In this document: one piece after another, positions 55,437 through 64,000 of the stretch | Position numbering within the stretch: the first letter of the stretch is position 1 | Layout: each line of letters begins with the position of its first letter | NCBI GenBank assembly: GCA_948474755.1 | Contig: CAOLHI010001803.1 | Location: 268,266-332,265 of the forward strand | Reading direction: 5' to 3' | From: Ctenosaura bakeri | Lineage: Eukaryota > Chordata > Lepidosauria > Squamata > Iguanidae | Length of the DNA stretch: 64,000 bases | Notes under the pieces: generated by a model | What the model was told of the DNA's origin: nothing | What the model saw: the letters and a program-made list of their open reading frames with translations, nothing else | Databases searched by the model: none | Position numbers and translations under genes: made by a program

Positions 55437-56336
55437 TAACTACATAGACCTCTCTGGCCCCAGAAAGTCTTTGTAAGTTGCAGCCACAAATCAATTGAGC
55501 CTTGGAAATTTGTAGCAATCTGCTGTCCTACCATATGAGCTGGAGATCTGCACAAAGTCTTTTCCTCTTGCCTGGAAATGAACCCGCTAAGACTGGAAAA
55601 TTTGCACCCTCCTAAAAGCTAGGGACTCAGGGCCAAACCTGGAAATCTGGCAACCTGAGTTGCAAAGCCTCTCTGTACGGTTTCATACCTAAATATATCT
55701 ATCTTTGAGAACCAAAAGTGGACTTCTGGCGTTTTCAATATGCCATGTAGCCCCTGGACAGTCTCAGGGCATTTAAGTGGCTCTCAGACCTGCTGTGGTT
55801 GCCGACCATGCCCTAGCCTAATACTTTCAGCATCCAGTCTCCATCATTTGGGGAGGAGTGAGGAAGGACACACACACAGCTGCCTTAAGTACCAGTGAGC
55901 AAACCTGCATATCATTTAACTCTGGCCTGCCTCAAATTGAACACTGTCCCCTTTTCAGTCGCTTAATATGCAAACACAGGGAACATCTTAAATCAGCACA
56001 GCTACACCGTGTAATTAAGAGGAGGAAAAAAAAAAGTCTGCATGCAGTTAAAAAGCTGCTTTGGGGAGCACATCTTGACTTGCCTGCAATTAAAATCTAT
56101 GCTTTGGGTTTGAATTAACATAACATTTGGGATTTAAGGGAGAGAAGGGGGGGATCTTTCATATTAATGAAAGCTGCAGTTCTTGGTGTACCCTACAGAG
56201 TTTGAGTAATTATTTATATTCTTTGGAAAATGTAAAGAGTCATGTTTTGATCCCTTTTCTTTGCCCTTTCCCTCTCCCTCCCCACTCCCCCCCCCGCCAA
56301 CCTCCCTGGAAAGGGCATGAAATGTTGGCACCAACA
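55437..56336. other. Unassigned; includes a single-copy-looking block
   Basis: 55880-56120 carries no repeat signature. A poly-C tract lies near 56290. It may hold conserved non-coding sequence, but I cannot test this. Confidence 0.35.
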
Positions 56337-56458
56337 ATCCTATAGAAACGCTTAATTATTCTCAAGTAATATGCAAGGCCCAGCATTGATTCAGACTATC
56401 CTATAGAAATGCTTAATTATTCTCAAGTGATATGCAAGGCCCACCGTTGATTCAGCCC
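56337..56458 (+). repeat. 61-bp tandem duplication, two units
   Basis: Each unit begins ATCCTATAGAAA and contains GCTTAATTATTCTCAAGT. The two differ at only a few bases. Confidence 0.9.
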
Positions 56459-56689
56459 ATGCTAGCAGAATGAATGGTAAATTAAATTAGATCCAGGGTG
56501 GAATTTTCCTATACAGCAAGATTGAACAATGGTTGCTAGCTTCCAAGTCAGTGGGGCGGCAGATCCATTCTAGGTTTTAAGGAGCTCTCCTATTGGTGCT
56601 GGACCCAAGGTGCTGAAGCATTCTTTGCAGCCTCTAAAACCTTATGTGATTTGGGTCCCAGTTACCTTTGGGATCTTCTTCTTCTGTGT

Positions 56690-56725
56690 GGCCTTTTCCG
56701 CACTAGCTTGTTATAGCACGATGAT
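56690..56725. mobile_element. Family A MITE, left terminus only
   Basis: GGCCTTTTCCGCACTAGCTT and GTTATAGCACGATGA, then an abrupt switch to the LTR-like repeat. Confidence 0.75.
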
Positions 56726-57233
56726 AGCCAGCTGTGGAGTTGTTTTTCTTTTCTGTCCCTGTTTGTTTTCCCCAGGAAAGGATTTGCCTTCAAAGTAAAT
56801 TTTTCCTACAAATAGTCCCTGTTTTTGGGCTAGGCAGAAGAGAAAGGCGAGGCAAGGAGAAGGAGTATGATGCCTCACGGTCATACCAACTGACCGGTCC
56901 TCCCTCTCTTCGCTGAGCTGCTGTTCGATCGCTGCTTCCCGGACCAAGGACTTCAGGAAGAGGTGCAGTATCACCCAAGCTGCAAATCCCTCAACAATCC
57001 CTCTATCTTATTTCCACTCTTTATTTCTATTAGCCCCTGGATGCATGTGTGCGTGTGTGCGTGAGTGCGAACTATTACTATTCAATGAAGTCATTCATTG
57101 GACCTTTTCGTGTGATTTCTGACTGAGCCTGACCCCGTAAACATTGGGTAGAAGATCCTTAATTACCCTGCCCTCTTTGCATTGCTACAGCAGTGTTCAT
57201 AGCTAATTTTCCCCACAAGTGATAATTTTGACA
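56725..57233 (+). mobile_element. LTR-like repeat, copy 2
   Basis: Aligned with 28891-29344. The polyadenylation signal has changed to AATGAA near 57085. It carries an extra GC-richer block at about 56880-56945. Confidence 0.45.
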
Positions 57234-57276
57234 GGCGTTGGGAATCCCCCTAAGGGACCCCCAGCAAGCAGAATAC

Positions 57277-57330
57277 AGCTGGCTGACCCTTGGGGTCACC
57301 TCCAGCTCTAAAATTCCATGATTCTACAGT
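57277..57330 (+). mobile_element. CR1 3' terminus scrap
   Basis: GACCCTTGGGGTCACCTCCA then AATTCCATGATTCTAC. Confidence 0.6.
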
Positions 57331-57372
57331 CAGGTCCTCTGGGTAACATGTATTGCATATAGTAAAAACTAG

Positions 57373-57551
57373 GGCCACTTCTGCACTAGTCTGTTATAGC
57401 ACGATGATTCCACTTTCAACATCCTATGGAATCCTGGGGTTTGTAGTTTCGAGAGGGGCTGCCGGCCCCTCCCGAAACTGCAAACCCCAGGATTCCATAG
57501 GAGGCTGAAAGTGGAATCATCGCGCTATAACAGACTAGTGCAGAAGTGGCC
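57373..57551. mobile_element. Palindromic MITE family A, copy 17
   Basis: 179 bp flanked by TAG on both sides. GGCCACTTCTGCACTAGTCT is mirrored by AGACTAGTGCAGAAGTGGCC, again with a private variant in both arms. Confidence 0.95.
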
Positions 57552-57791
57552 TAGGAGGACCACAGTTACCTAGAAGATATTTTTTGGCTGCCCCCAGATT
57601 GTGGAATGACCTGCTGGATGAGATCTGACAGCTGAACACACTGCCTATATTCAAAACAGCTGTAACAGCCAGTCTCCTCCAACAGACCCATAATTTTTTA
57701 AACTGGTGTTATATGTCCAATCTATTGTTGTATTTTAATCTATTGTTGCACCCTACCTTGATTTATAGGGCAAGGGAGAGAAGAAATAAGT

Positions 57792-57840
57792 GAGGAGGAG
57801 GAGGAGGAGGAGGAGGAGGAGGAGGAGGAGGAGGAGGAGG
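57792..57840 (+). repeat. (GAG)n microsatellite
   Basis: Sixteen GAG units at the end of the L2-like fragment. Confidence 0.95.
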
Positions 57841-58087
57841 ATCACGACAACAACAACCTGGCTGGAATTCCAAATGGGACTTATCTCTTTGTAAGTTCAA
57901 AATAAAAGTCTGAATAGATTTCATTCTTGCCTTATTGCCACTGGCTTGAAAAAAGTTACTATTTTTTGGGCTTCAGCAGTGAAGAAAAAAGTAAAAAAAG
58001 TAACTCTTCAGGAAATTGTGGTCTGAAAAAAATATAGTTTTCCAAATTAATTTTTCCAACTTTTTCTCCAAAGTGAGGTACCGGAAA

Positions 58088-58530
58088 CCTCTCTGGAGCA
58101 TGTCCAGAGGAGGGCGACCAAAATGGTGAAGGGTCTGGAAGCCATGAAGCCCTATGAGAAGCAGCTTAGGGAGCTGGGGATGTTTAATCTGCAGAAGAGA
58201 AGGTTAAGAGGGGACTTGATAGCCATGTTTAAATATCTGAAAGGATTTCATATTGAAGAAGGAGTGGGCTTGTTTTCCACTGCTTCAGAAACTAGGACGA
58301 GGAGCAATGGAATCAAACTACAGGAAAAGAGATTCCACCTGAACCTCAGGAAGAACTTCCTGATGGTCAGAGCTGCTGCCTGGGAGTGTGGTGGAATCTC
58401 CTTTTTGGGGGGGTTTTAAGCAGAGGCTGGATGACCATCTGTTGGGAATGCTTTAATGGGTGCTCCTGCATGGCAGGGGGTTGGACTGGATGGCCCCTGG
58501 GGTCTCTTCCATGATTCTATGATTCTATGA
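58088..58530 (+). mobile_element. CR1 LINE 3' end
   Basis: [20 protein letters not shown] through [14 protein letters not shown]; a small deletion removes the VQQWN part. It ends in ATGATTCTATGATTCTATG. Confidence 0.9.
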
Positions 58531-59360
58531 AAAGTGGAGCTCCTTTGCTCAATAGGACCACTGTAAATATGGGTCCCATACTGGGAGAAAGGTGGGACAG
58601 AAAATAATCAGTCACTCAATCAATTAAAATTGATGGTGGCCGAAATGGAGCATAGGATTGTCAGTCTTTCTGGAGATGGGGGCTTCTTGGCTGGCTGGAT
58701 ATGGCCCACTGTAAATTTACCATTCTTCCCAATTTTATATCCAACTGAGAACAACTGAGAAAAGAGATGCTTTTACATAGGCTATCTCTTTCAAAAATTA
58801 ATTTTCATCTTTTTTTAATTTTTGGGTTTGTGGCTCATCTTTGTTTTAAAAAAGTAAAAAGTAAAACACACACAAAAGAAGGTTTTGTGCTTGATATTAT
58901 CTCAGAGCAAGAAGACAGACCAGAGGGAATTTTAACGCGGCTGCAAGAAGAAGCGTTTTGATGGTGACACTCATGTTTGATAGTATTCCTCAAACTCAGT
59001 GAGAAGCACTGCTGTACTACTAATCCCCAGGCTCTGTTGCAAACTGACCTCTGCCGTGCCACTAAATAAAAACCACACAGGAGGACTGTGAAAGGTAAAA
59101 GTCATCATTGATTTTTGGTGTGTTTAAAGAGATGGAGAACAGAAGATGGAGCTAGAGGAGGTTTGCAGAAAGAGAAAGAAAAGAAAGAAGACTTTCTCTT
59201 AGTGCTGTAAGAAAAAAAAAGATAGAAAAATATTTCTACCTATATTTTTCTTGCATCCAGTAATGCACAAGTGGTGGAATTCTGGCCAGGATTCTATACT
59301 GAAGTCTGTGCCACATAACTTTACACGTTTAGCTACTAGCACAGGTAGCTCCTACTGAAT
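58531..59360. other. no recognised feature
   Basis: No family recognised. Confidence 0.4.
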
Positions 59361-59478
59361 TCATAGCATCACAGAATCTTAGAGTTTTAGGACCATCTAG
59401 TCCAATCACACCCTGCCATGCAAGCACAATCAAAGCACTCCCAACAAATAGCCATCCAGGCTATGGTTAAAAACCTTA
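59361..59478 (-). mobile_element. CR1 3' terminus
   Basis: CATCACAGAATCTTAGAG, CCCTGCCATGCAAGCACAAT and CATCCAGGCTATGGTTAAA on the minus strand; interrupted by the next CR1. Confidence 0.8.
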
Positions 59479-59479
59479 G

Positions 59480-60502
59480 ATTGTTTGCTGCTTCTCCAGA
59501 GACTAGGAGAAAAGAAGGTCAAGAGAGGACGTAATAGCTATGTTTAAATATTTGAAGGGATGTCATATGGAGGATGGAGCAAGTCTGTTTTCTGCTGCTC
59601 CAGAGACTAGGACATGGAACAATGGCTTCAGACTACAGGAAAAGAGATCCTATCTAAACATTAGGAAGAACTTGCTGATGGTAAGAACAGTTTCACAGCG
59701 GAATATGCTGCCTCAGAGTATGGTGGAGTCTCCTTCTTTGGAGGTTTTTAAGCAGAGGCTGGATGGCCATGTGTAGGAACTGTGGAGGGATGGTGGATGG
59801 TAGGGTTTATGCAACTCGTGATAAATCTTCCCTCATTCCACTGAGCTCTGACCAAACGTGGCTCAGAGTGAAGTGTAAAACAAAACACATACAGTAGATT
59901 TGATAAACACAGCAACAAAAGCATGTGCAGCAGAGTATGATATGGCGCACTGATCTGACCCCAAAACTCACCCACTAAGGAACACTATCACACAGTGTTG
60001 TCTTCCAAGGATACCTGGAGGCTTTTAATTTTCTGTTCCAATATATACATCTGTACAGGATTCGCAGATCCTCCCATAGAGATTCAGCATTTCATCATCA
60101 ACACATCAAGTGGAGATATGCTCTGGCAAAGCCTCCAGCCAACAATCAGGCAGACCGAGAGAGATGTTGGCCAGATCCCATCTCCTTATATACCCAGAAA
60201 CTAGCTGATGTAACCCCAGCCAGGATTTCATGTCCCATGGCTGATGCAACCCCTTGTTCTGGTTACATTACACTGTGGCTCAGCTTTTTGTCCCAAGGGG
60301 ATGACCTCATGACATGCACATCCTCCAGATGCTTTTCACATGAACATCATAAGTATTTTATTGCACCAAAGGTCACAGCCAACCTTTTCCAACAGGAACT
60401 ACTTTGATGGTGTCTTCCTGCATGGCAGAATGGGGTTGGGTTGGATGGCCCTTGGGGTCTCTTCCAGCTCTACAATTCTGTGAATCTGTTCTATGATTCT
60501 AA
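59480..60502 (+). mobile_element. CR1 3' end split by a solo LTR
   Basis: CR1 C-terminal codons at 59511-59780 ([35 protein letters not shown]) resume at 60400 with ACTTTGATGGTGTCTTCCTG and end ATGATTCT at 60502. Removing 59781-60399 restores the CR1 order. Confidence 0.9.
59781..60394 (-). mobile_element. Solo LTR, family 1, copy 2
   Basis: On the minus strand it starts TGTTGGAAAAGG and ends CATCCCTCCACA. GGAAC is duplicated on both sides (59776-59780 and 60395-60399). 614 bp. TATATAAGGAG lies on the minus strand near 60180-60190. Confidence 0.92.
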
Positions 60503-61491
60503 TGCAGTCTCCTGCTTTTCCTTCTGCCTTCCACTTAACCAAGCAGTATTGTCTTTTTCAGGCAGCCCTCTGCTCTCATGATAATGCTGATGAAGATAAA
60601 GAGAAGCAGAATTTCCTCCCCACACAGCCCCTAGTTTGATGCCCTCTAGATGTCTGGCTGGGTCGTGTCTGTGAGAATTGTAGTCTAAGGCATATAGAGG
60701 GCACGAGCCTGGAGAGGGCTAAAAGATCCATTTTCCTCTGTCTCCAAGTGGAGGTCTATCTGCTGAAAAAATATGTCATGAAGGAATTGGGACTTTCTGT
60801 TACCTGAAGCCATCTGCTTCCCCTGAAGAAGAAAAAATACTCTCGGAACAAAATCTATTTCTGGGTGAGTGAATAATACAGCCTGCACCAGGGCCTCCAA
60901 AGACAATAAAGATGAGACGGAAACAACAGATTTTCACTCAGAGCTTGAGCATGGTGTGGTTTTTCTGCAGGAACAAAAAAAGCTGATTTTCAAACAAAGA
61001 CCCCAGCGGATGAGCTGAAGCATGGCTTTATGACCAAGGAGCACTGGCTACAGTGTGCCTTTTTTTTCCTCCTTCTTTTTTCCCCTTTTTTTTCATAAAA
61101 CAAAAACAAGCGTGAACATTTACAGGAGGAAAAAGATATCGTGGAAGAGGAGAAACACAAAAAAACAAAACAAAATGGTAATAAAGTATCTTCCGTTAAA
61201 ATCTACAATCCGTAACGTTATAAAAATACATCCTATTTACTCAGTTTTTACTTTTCTCTTGTACTGTTATACATGAGATTTGATTAGATTAACCAAAACC
61301 AAAAAAAGACTAATAAAAGAGCAAATTACACTATTGATCATATGCAAGGATGGGGTAATTCATCAAATCGTCAATGTAAGGGAAAGGAAAAATTTTAACT
61401 CTACATAAATCTATCCATTTTGTAGTCTATACTCCTTTATTTCCTTCCTCTTACCCTTTTTTGGGCCATTGTTCCAGAGAAATATTACTGG
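60503..61491. other. Mostly unassigned, with a Bov-B scrap and AT-rich block
   Basis: 60505-60560 (CTGCTTTTCCTTCTGCCTTC, ATTGTCTTTTTCAG) looks like minus-strand Bov-B. 61060-61450 is AT-rich and begins with a T tract, perhaps a minus-strand LINE 3' UTR. A 73-codon minus frame at 60685-60906 has no recognisable homology. Confidence 0.35.
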
Positions 61492-61645
61492 GGCCATTTC
61501 CACCCTAGACTGTTAGAGTGCTATTATTCCACTTTCAACATCCCATGGAATCCTGGGGTTTGTAGTTTAAACTGCAAACCCCAGGATTCCATGGGATGTT
61601 GAAAGTGAAATAATAGCACTCTAACAGTCTAGTGCGGAAATGGCC
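61492..61645. mobile_element. Palindromic MITE family A, copy 18 (short centre)
   Basis: 154 bp, flanks TGG and TGA. The centre is reduced to TGTAGTTTAAACTGCAAACC, lacking the GGGAGGGGCC spacer, so the arms meet almost directly. Confidence 0.93.
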
Positions 61646-62177
61646 TGAAACTTCCTTGATATGATTTATTGCACCTTTAATGTACATGGCAATGCAGCAG
61701 CCACACCGAGAGAGCCATTTGCCTCGTGCGCATGTGGCAGAATGAGCCACAGCACATACTACAAATGCAATGGGTATCAGGTGCAAATTCTGAATTTCAT
61801 GGGGGCCTCCAGGCTGCTTACCATGTCATTGTCAATAATTAATCTTCATTGTTTTTATTATCGATATGCCACCCTTATGGTCATGGTGCTTTACAAAGCA
61901 ATGTACCATACGGAAGCAAAGAGCTCTAAATTCCAGAGTCAAGATCCTTTCTTCCCAATAACATACAGTCCAGCAAGTGGGGAGACAACAGAAGATGAGA
62001 TAAGTAGAGGCAAAGCTATTTCCCCAAAGGCTCCTAAGAAGTTTGGAGCTACCATCTCCATTGGCCACAGCCAGCATGGCAAAGGGTGAGAGATGATGGG
62101 AGCTGTAGCTCAAAATACATGGAGGGTAGCACACCAAGAAAAGGCTGAATGGTATCAAGAACTAAGCATCCAAAACA
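61646..62177. other. Mostly unassigned
   Basis: GCCAGCATGGCAAAGGGTGA and GATGGGAGCTGTAGCTCAAA near 62070-62120 resemble hAT-derived fragments. The rest is unrecognised. Confidence 0.4.
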
Positions 62178-62380
62178 CCTCTTTCGCATTATACAATTAT
62201 AGCACCACTTTAATGGGTTTAACTTTTAACTGCCATGGTTCCTTCCTATGGAATCTTGGGATTTATAGTTTAGGACAAAGGCATTTAGAATTCTCTGCCA
62301 AACAGTCCTAGCCCCTCTCCCAAGCCACAAACATCCAGATTCCTTTAGAAATAGCCACAGCAGTTAAAGCAGAATCAAAG
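62178..62380. mobile_element. Older MITE related to family A
   Basis: CTATGGAATCTTGGGATTTA, GGCATTTAGAATTCTCTGCC and CCCCTCTCCCAAGCCACAAA parallel the core of the asymmetric family A. The outer part (CATGGTTCC, CAGTTAAAGC) is different. It abuts copy 19. Confidence 0.6.
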
Positions 62381-62383
62381 TTA

Positions 62384-62579
62384 GTCCCTTTCCGCCCTAC
62401 ACTGTTATAATGCTATTATTTCACATTCAATATCCAATGGAATGCTGGGGTTTGCAGTTTAGGGAGGGCATTTAGACTTCTCAGCCAGAGAGCTCTTTGG
62501 CCTCAGTAAACTACAAGCCCCAGAATTCTGCAGGATGTTGAAAGTGGAATAATAGCACTAGAACAGGGCAGAAATGGCC
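62384..62579. mobile_element. Family A MITE, asymmetric subtype
   Basis: 196 bp flanked by TTA on both sides. The centre has AGACTTCTCAGCCAGAGAGC and TCTTTGGCCTCAG. Confidence 0.92.
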
Positions 62580-62589
62580 TTATTTCTGA

Positions 62590-62754
62590 GTTCATTTCCG
62601 TACTAGACTGTTATAGCGCTATGATTCCACTTTCAACATCCTATGGAATCCTGGGGTTTGCTGGCCGGCCCCTCCCGAAACTGCAAACCCCAGGATTCCA
62701 TAGGATGTTGCAAGTGGAATCATAGTGCTATAACAGTCTAGTACGGAAATGGCT
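62590..62754. mobile_element. Palindromic MITE family A, copy 20
   Basis: 165 bp, TGA flanks on both sides. It lies only 10 bp from copy 19. CCGTACTAGACTG is mirrored by CAGTCTAGTACGG. The left arm lost about 15 bp next to the centre. Confidence 0.93.
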
Positions 62755-62920
62755 TGAGTTGTGTGAAAGGGACCATAGTGAGCCACCCATACTGGTGCAG
62801 GATCCAAAATCCACAAGCAGCAATACCTTTTGAGGGGCCAGCTCCAAAGCCTAAAATACATTATGCAAGGTTTTGAAGCTTCACTGGCTTCATCAGCAAA
62901 GGCGTTAAATATCATAAACA

Positions 62921-62935
62921 GATAGACAGATAGAC

Positions 62936-62997
<62 letters not shown>
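62921..62997 (+). repeat. (GATA)n microsatellite
   Basis: GATAGACA units at the left pass into about 14 pure GATA units. Confidence 0.97.
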
Positions 62998-63299
62998 CTG
63001 ATAAGATACTGGGCCAAGACTTATCCACAGTTTACAGGAGTTTTCCACAGTGCTGAACCAATTTTGGGAAGAGCGTTCAGTACCTTGGGTAGCTCCCATA
63101 ATATCTGTGCCTTCAAATTGCCTGTCAATTTACAACCACAGAAAGGAGAGGAAGAGCAAGGGGATCGGCATGGCGGCCCAATACTTCCTCTGTCTCACCC
63201 ATCTCCTTTCTTGGGTCTGGTGGGGGGCATCAGGGGAGGGTTGGTGGTGCTGAGAAATTGGACTGTGAGCTGTCCTTAGCTGGCCAGGGTTGCAGCTGG

Positions 63300-63470
63300 T
63301 GGAGGAGGAAGAGGAGGACCAGGGGTGGGTTTTAAAAAGACTGTGCTGTCTGATCAGAGTTTCCAAGAAAGAAAGTTCCCCCAGAATAGAAGCACTCGTG
63401 GGGGCAGGGACTGGTTAAACTCACACATAAATCTGTGAAAGTTAAACCTATAAATGAGGAGGGCCAACTG
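63300..63470 (+). mobile_element. Tigger-like right part
   Basis: It shares GGGTTTTAAAAAGACTG, GTCTGATCAGAG and AGAAGCACTCG with 55295-55360, and ends GAGGGCCAACTG followed by TA. The left end was not identified. Confidence 0.55.
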
Positions 63471-63472
63471 TA

Positions 63473-63950
63473 CCTAGCATTTGAGTTCCAGGGTTTTTAA
63501 GACACTGCATGTCACTTTCAGCACCATTGTTTCTGTGCTAAAAGGACAGATGAAAGCCAGACACACAGAGTAAAGGTAAACAACAGTAAAAAAAATCCCA
63601 CGCATGTTTACTCCAAAGTAACTTCAGTGAGCTTACTTTCAGGTCAGCATGCATCGTGCTGTTGCTTAAGGAAAGCGTATTTCAAAGGACGGCAGGGTGG
63701 AAAAGGGCTAACGCAGCTTCCATCGATTGTATCATTCAGCATTCGAAACATTCACATTTGGAGCCATAAATAATTCATTGCCACGAATTTGCCACTGCAA
63801 ATGTATTACAGTCAAGGAGCAAGAGCAGCCGGGCTTTGCTGAGGACTCTTTAACTAACATGGTTAGACCATTTGTTTAACCTATGCTGATGGGTTCTCTG
63901 GTGGCAAAACGGAAAGCGCTCTTAATTTTAAGCTCCGAAGCAAAACCCCA
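63473..63950. other. no recognised feature
   Basis: No repeat recognised. 63700-63900 looks single-copy. Confidence 0.35.
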
Positions 63951-64000
63951 AAGGCAGCGGACCCCACATGATCTTAGAAGCTAAGCAAGGTCAGCCCTGC
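63951..64000 (+). mobile_element. 5S-rRNA-derived SINE, cut by window edge
   Basis: AGGCAGCGGACCCCACATGA and TCTTAGAAGCTAAGCAAGGT match the 5S-like head of the copies at 36456 and 36875. Confidence 0.7.

Larger units (their letters stand above)
56560..57790 (+). mobile_element. L2-like LINE 3' region, interrupted
   Basis: CTTATGTGATTTGGGTCCCA before the insertions, and GGCTGCCCCCAGATTGTGGA plus ATGACCTGCTGG (57583 on) after them, follow the order of L2 C-terminal codons. The intervening block holds an LTR-like repeat, CR1 scraps and a family A MITE. It ends in a (GAG)n tract. Confidence 0.45.

Noticed and set aside
57792..57840. Expandable GAG repeat as a coding or disease-type repeat
   Set aside because: It is a microsatellite at the end of an L2-like fragment, with no gene around it.
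60685..60906. 73-codon minus-strand frame as a host exon
   Set aside because: No recognisable domain, no convincing splice signals and no neighbour to support it.
62384..62754. CRISPR-like repeat/palindrome array
   Set aside because: Two adjacent MITEs, each with its own 3-bp target duplication; no regular spacers and a vertebrate context.

Overview
The window reads as vertebrate nuclear DNA, most likely from a squamate reptile and probably an iguanian lizard. The evidence is the repeat mix: CR1 LINEs with (TATGATTC)n tails, Bov-B/RTE LINEs, tRNA-derived SINEs ending in GGCACACAACAACAAC, 5S-rRNA-derived SINEs, hAT, Tigger-like and PIF/Harbinger-like non-autonomous transposons, and solo LTRs. 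The organism call is inference from repeat families I recognise, not from a database search. I found no host protein-coding exon, rRNA gene or functional tRNA gene. Every reading frame that makes sense belongs to a retrotransposon.

Layout. 0-12 kb: scattered CR1 ends, a CpG-richer block at 5.4-6.1 kb, and a dense SINE/MITE cluster at 6.5-9.0 kb. About 12.7-14.3 kb: an anomalous homopolymer-rich stretch that is a colinear, about 29% shortened version of 17.7-19.8 kb; I think it is an assembly artefact. 14.3-17.4 kb: the best CR1 copy, with endonuclease, reverse transcriptase and C-terminal regions broken by frameshifts. 17.4-31 kb: more CR1 pieces, two GC-rich multi-hairpin MITEs (one inside a SINE, one inside another MITE), a Tigger-like element, a hAT MITE and an LTR-like repeat. 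31-41 kb: CR1 inserted in CR1, a 5S SINE split by a hAT MITE that itself carries a solo LTR, and a hAT-like element hosting another GC-rich MITE. 41-51 kb: two decayed Bov-B copies used as landing sites for CR1, an A-tailed retroinsert, two inverted solo LTRs of one family, and palindromic MITEs. 51-64 kb: further MITEs, SINEs, Tigger-like ends, a solo LTR inside a CR1, a GATA microsatellite and a 5S SINE running off the right edge.

The most distinctive content is a set of MITEs sharing termini like GGCC(A/C)TTTCCGCAC and 3-bp target duplications, mostly TTA, TGA, TAA, TAG, TCA or TAT. The commonest family is an almost perfect palindrome of about 180 bp with roughly twenty copies here. Nothing suggests genes working together in a pathway; the functional unit is a community of mobile elements and their nesting order.
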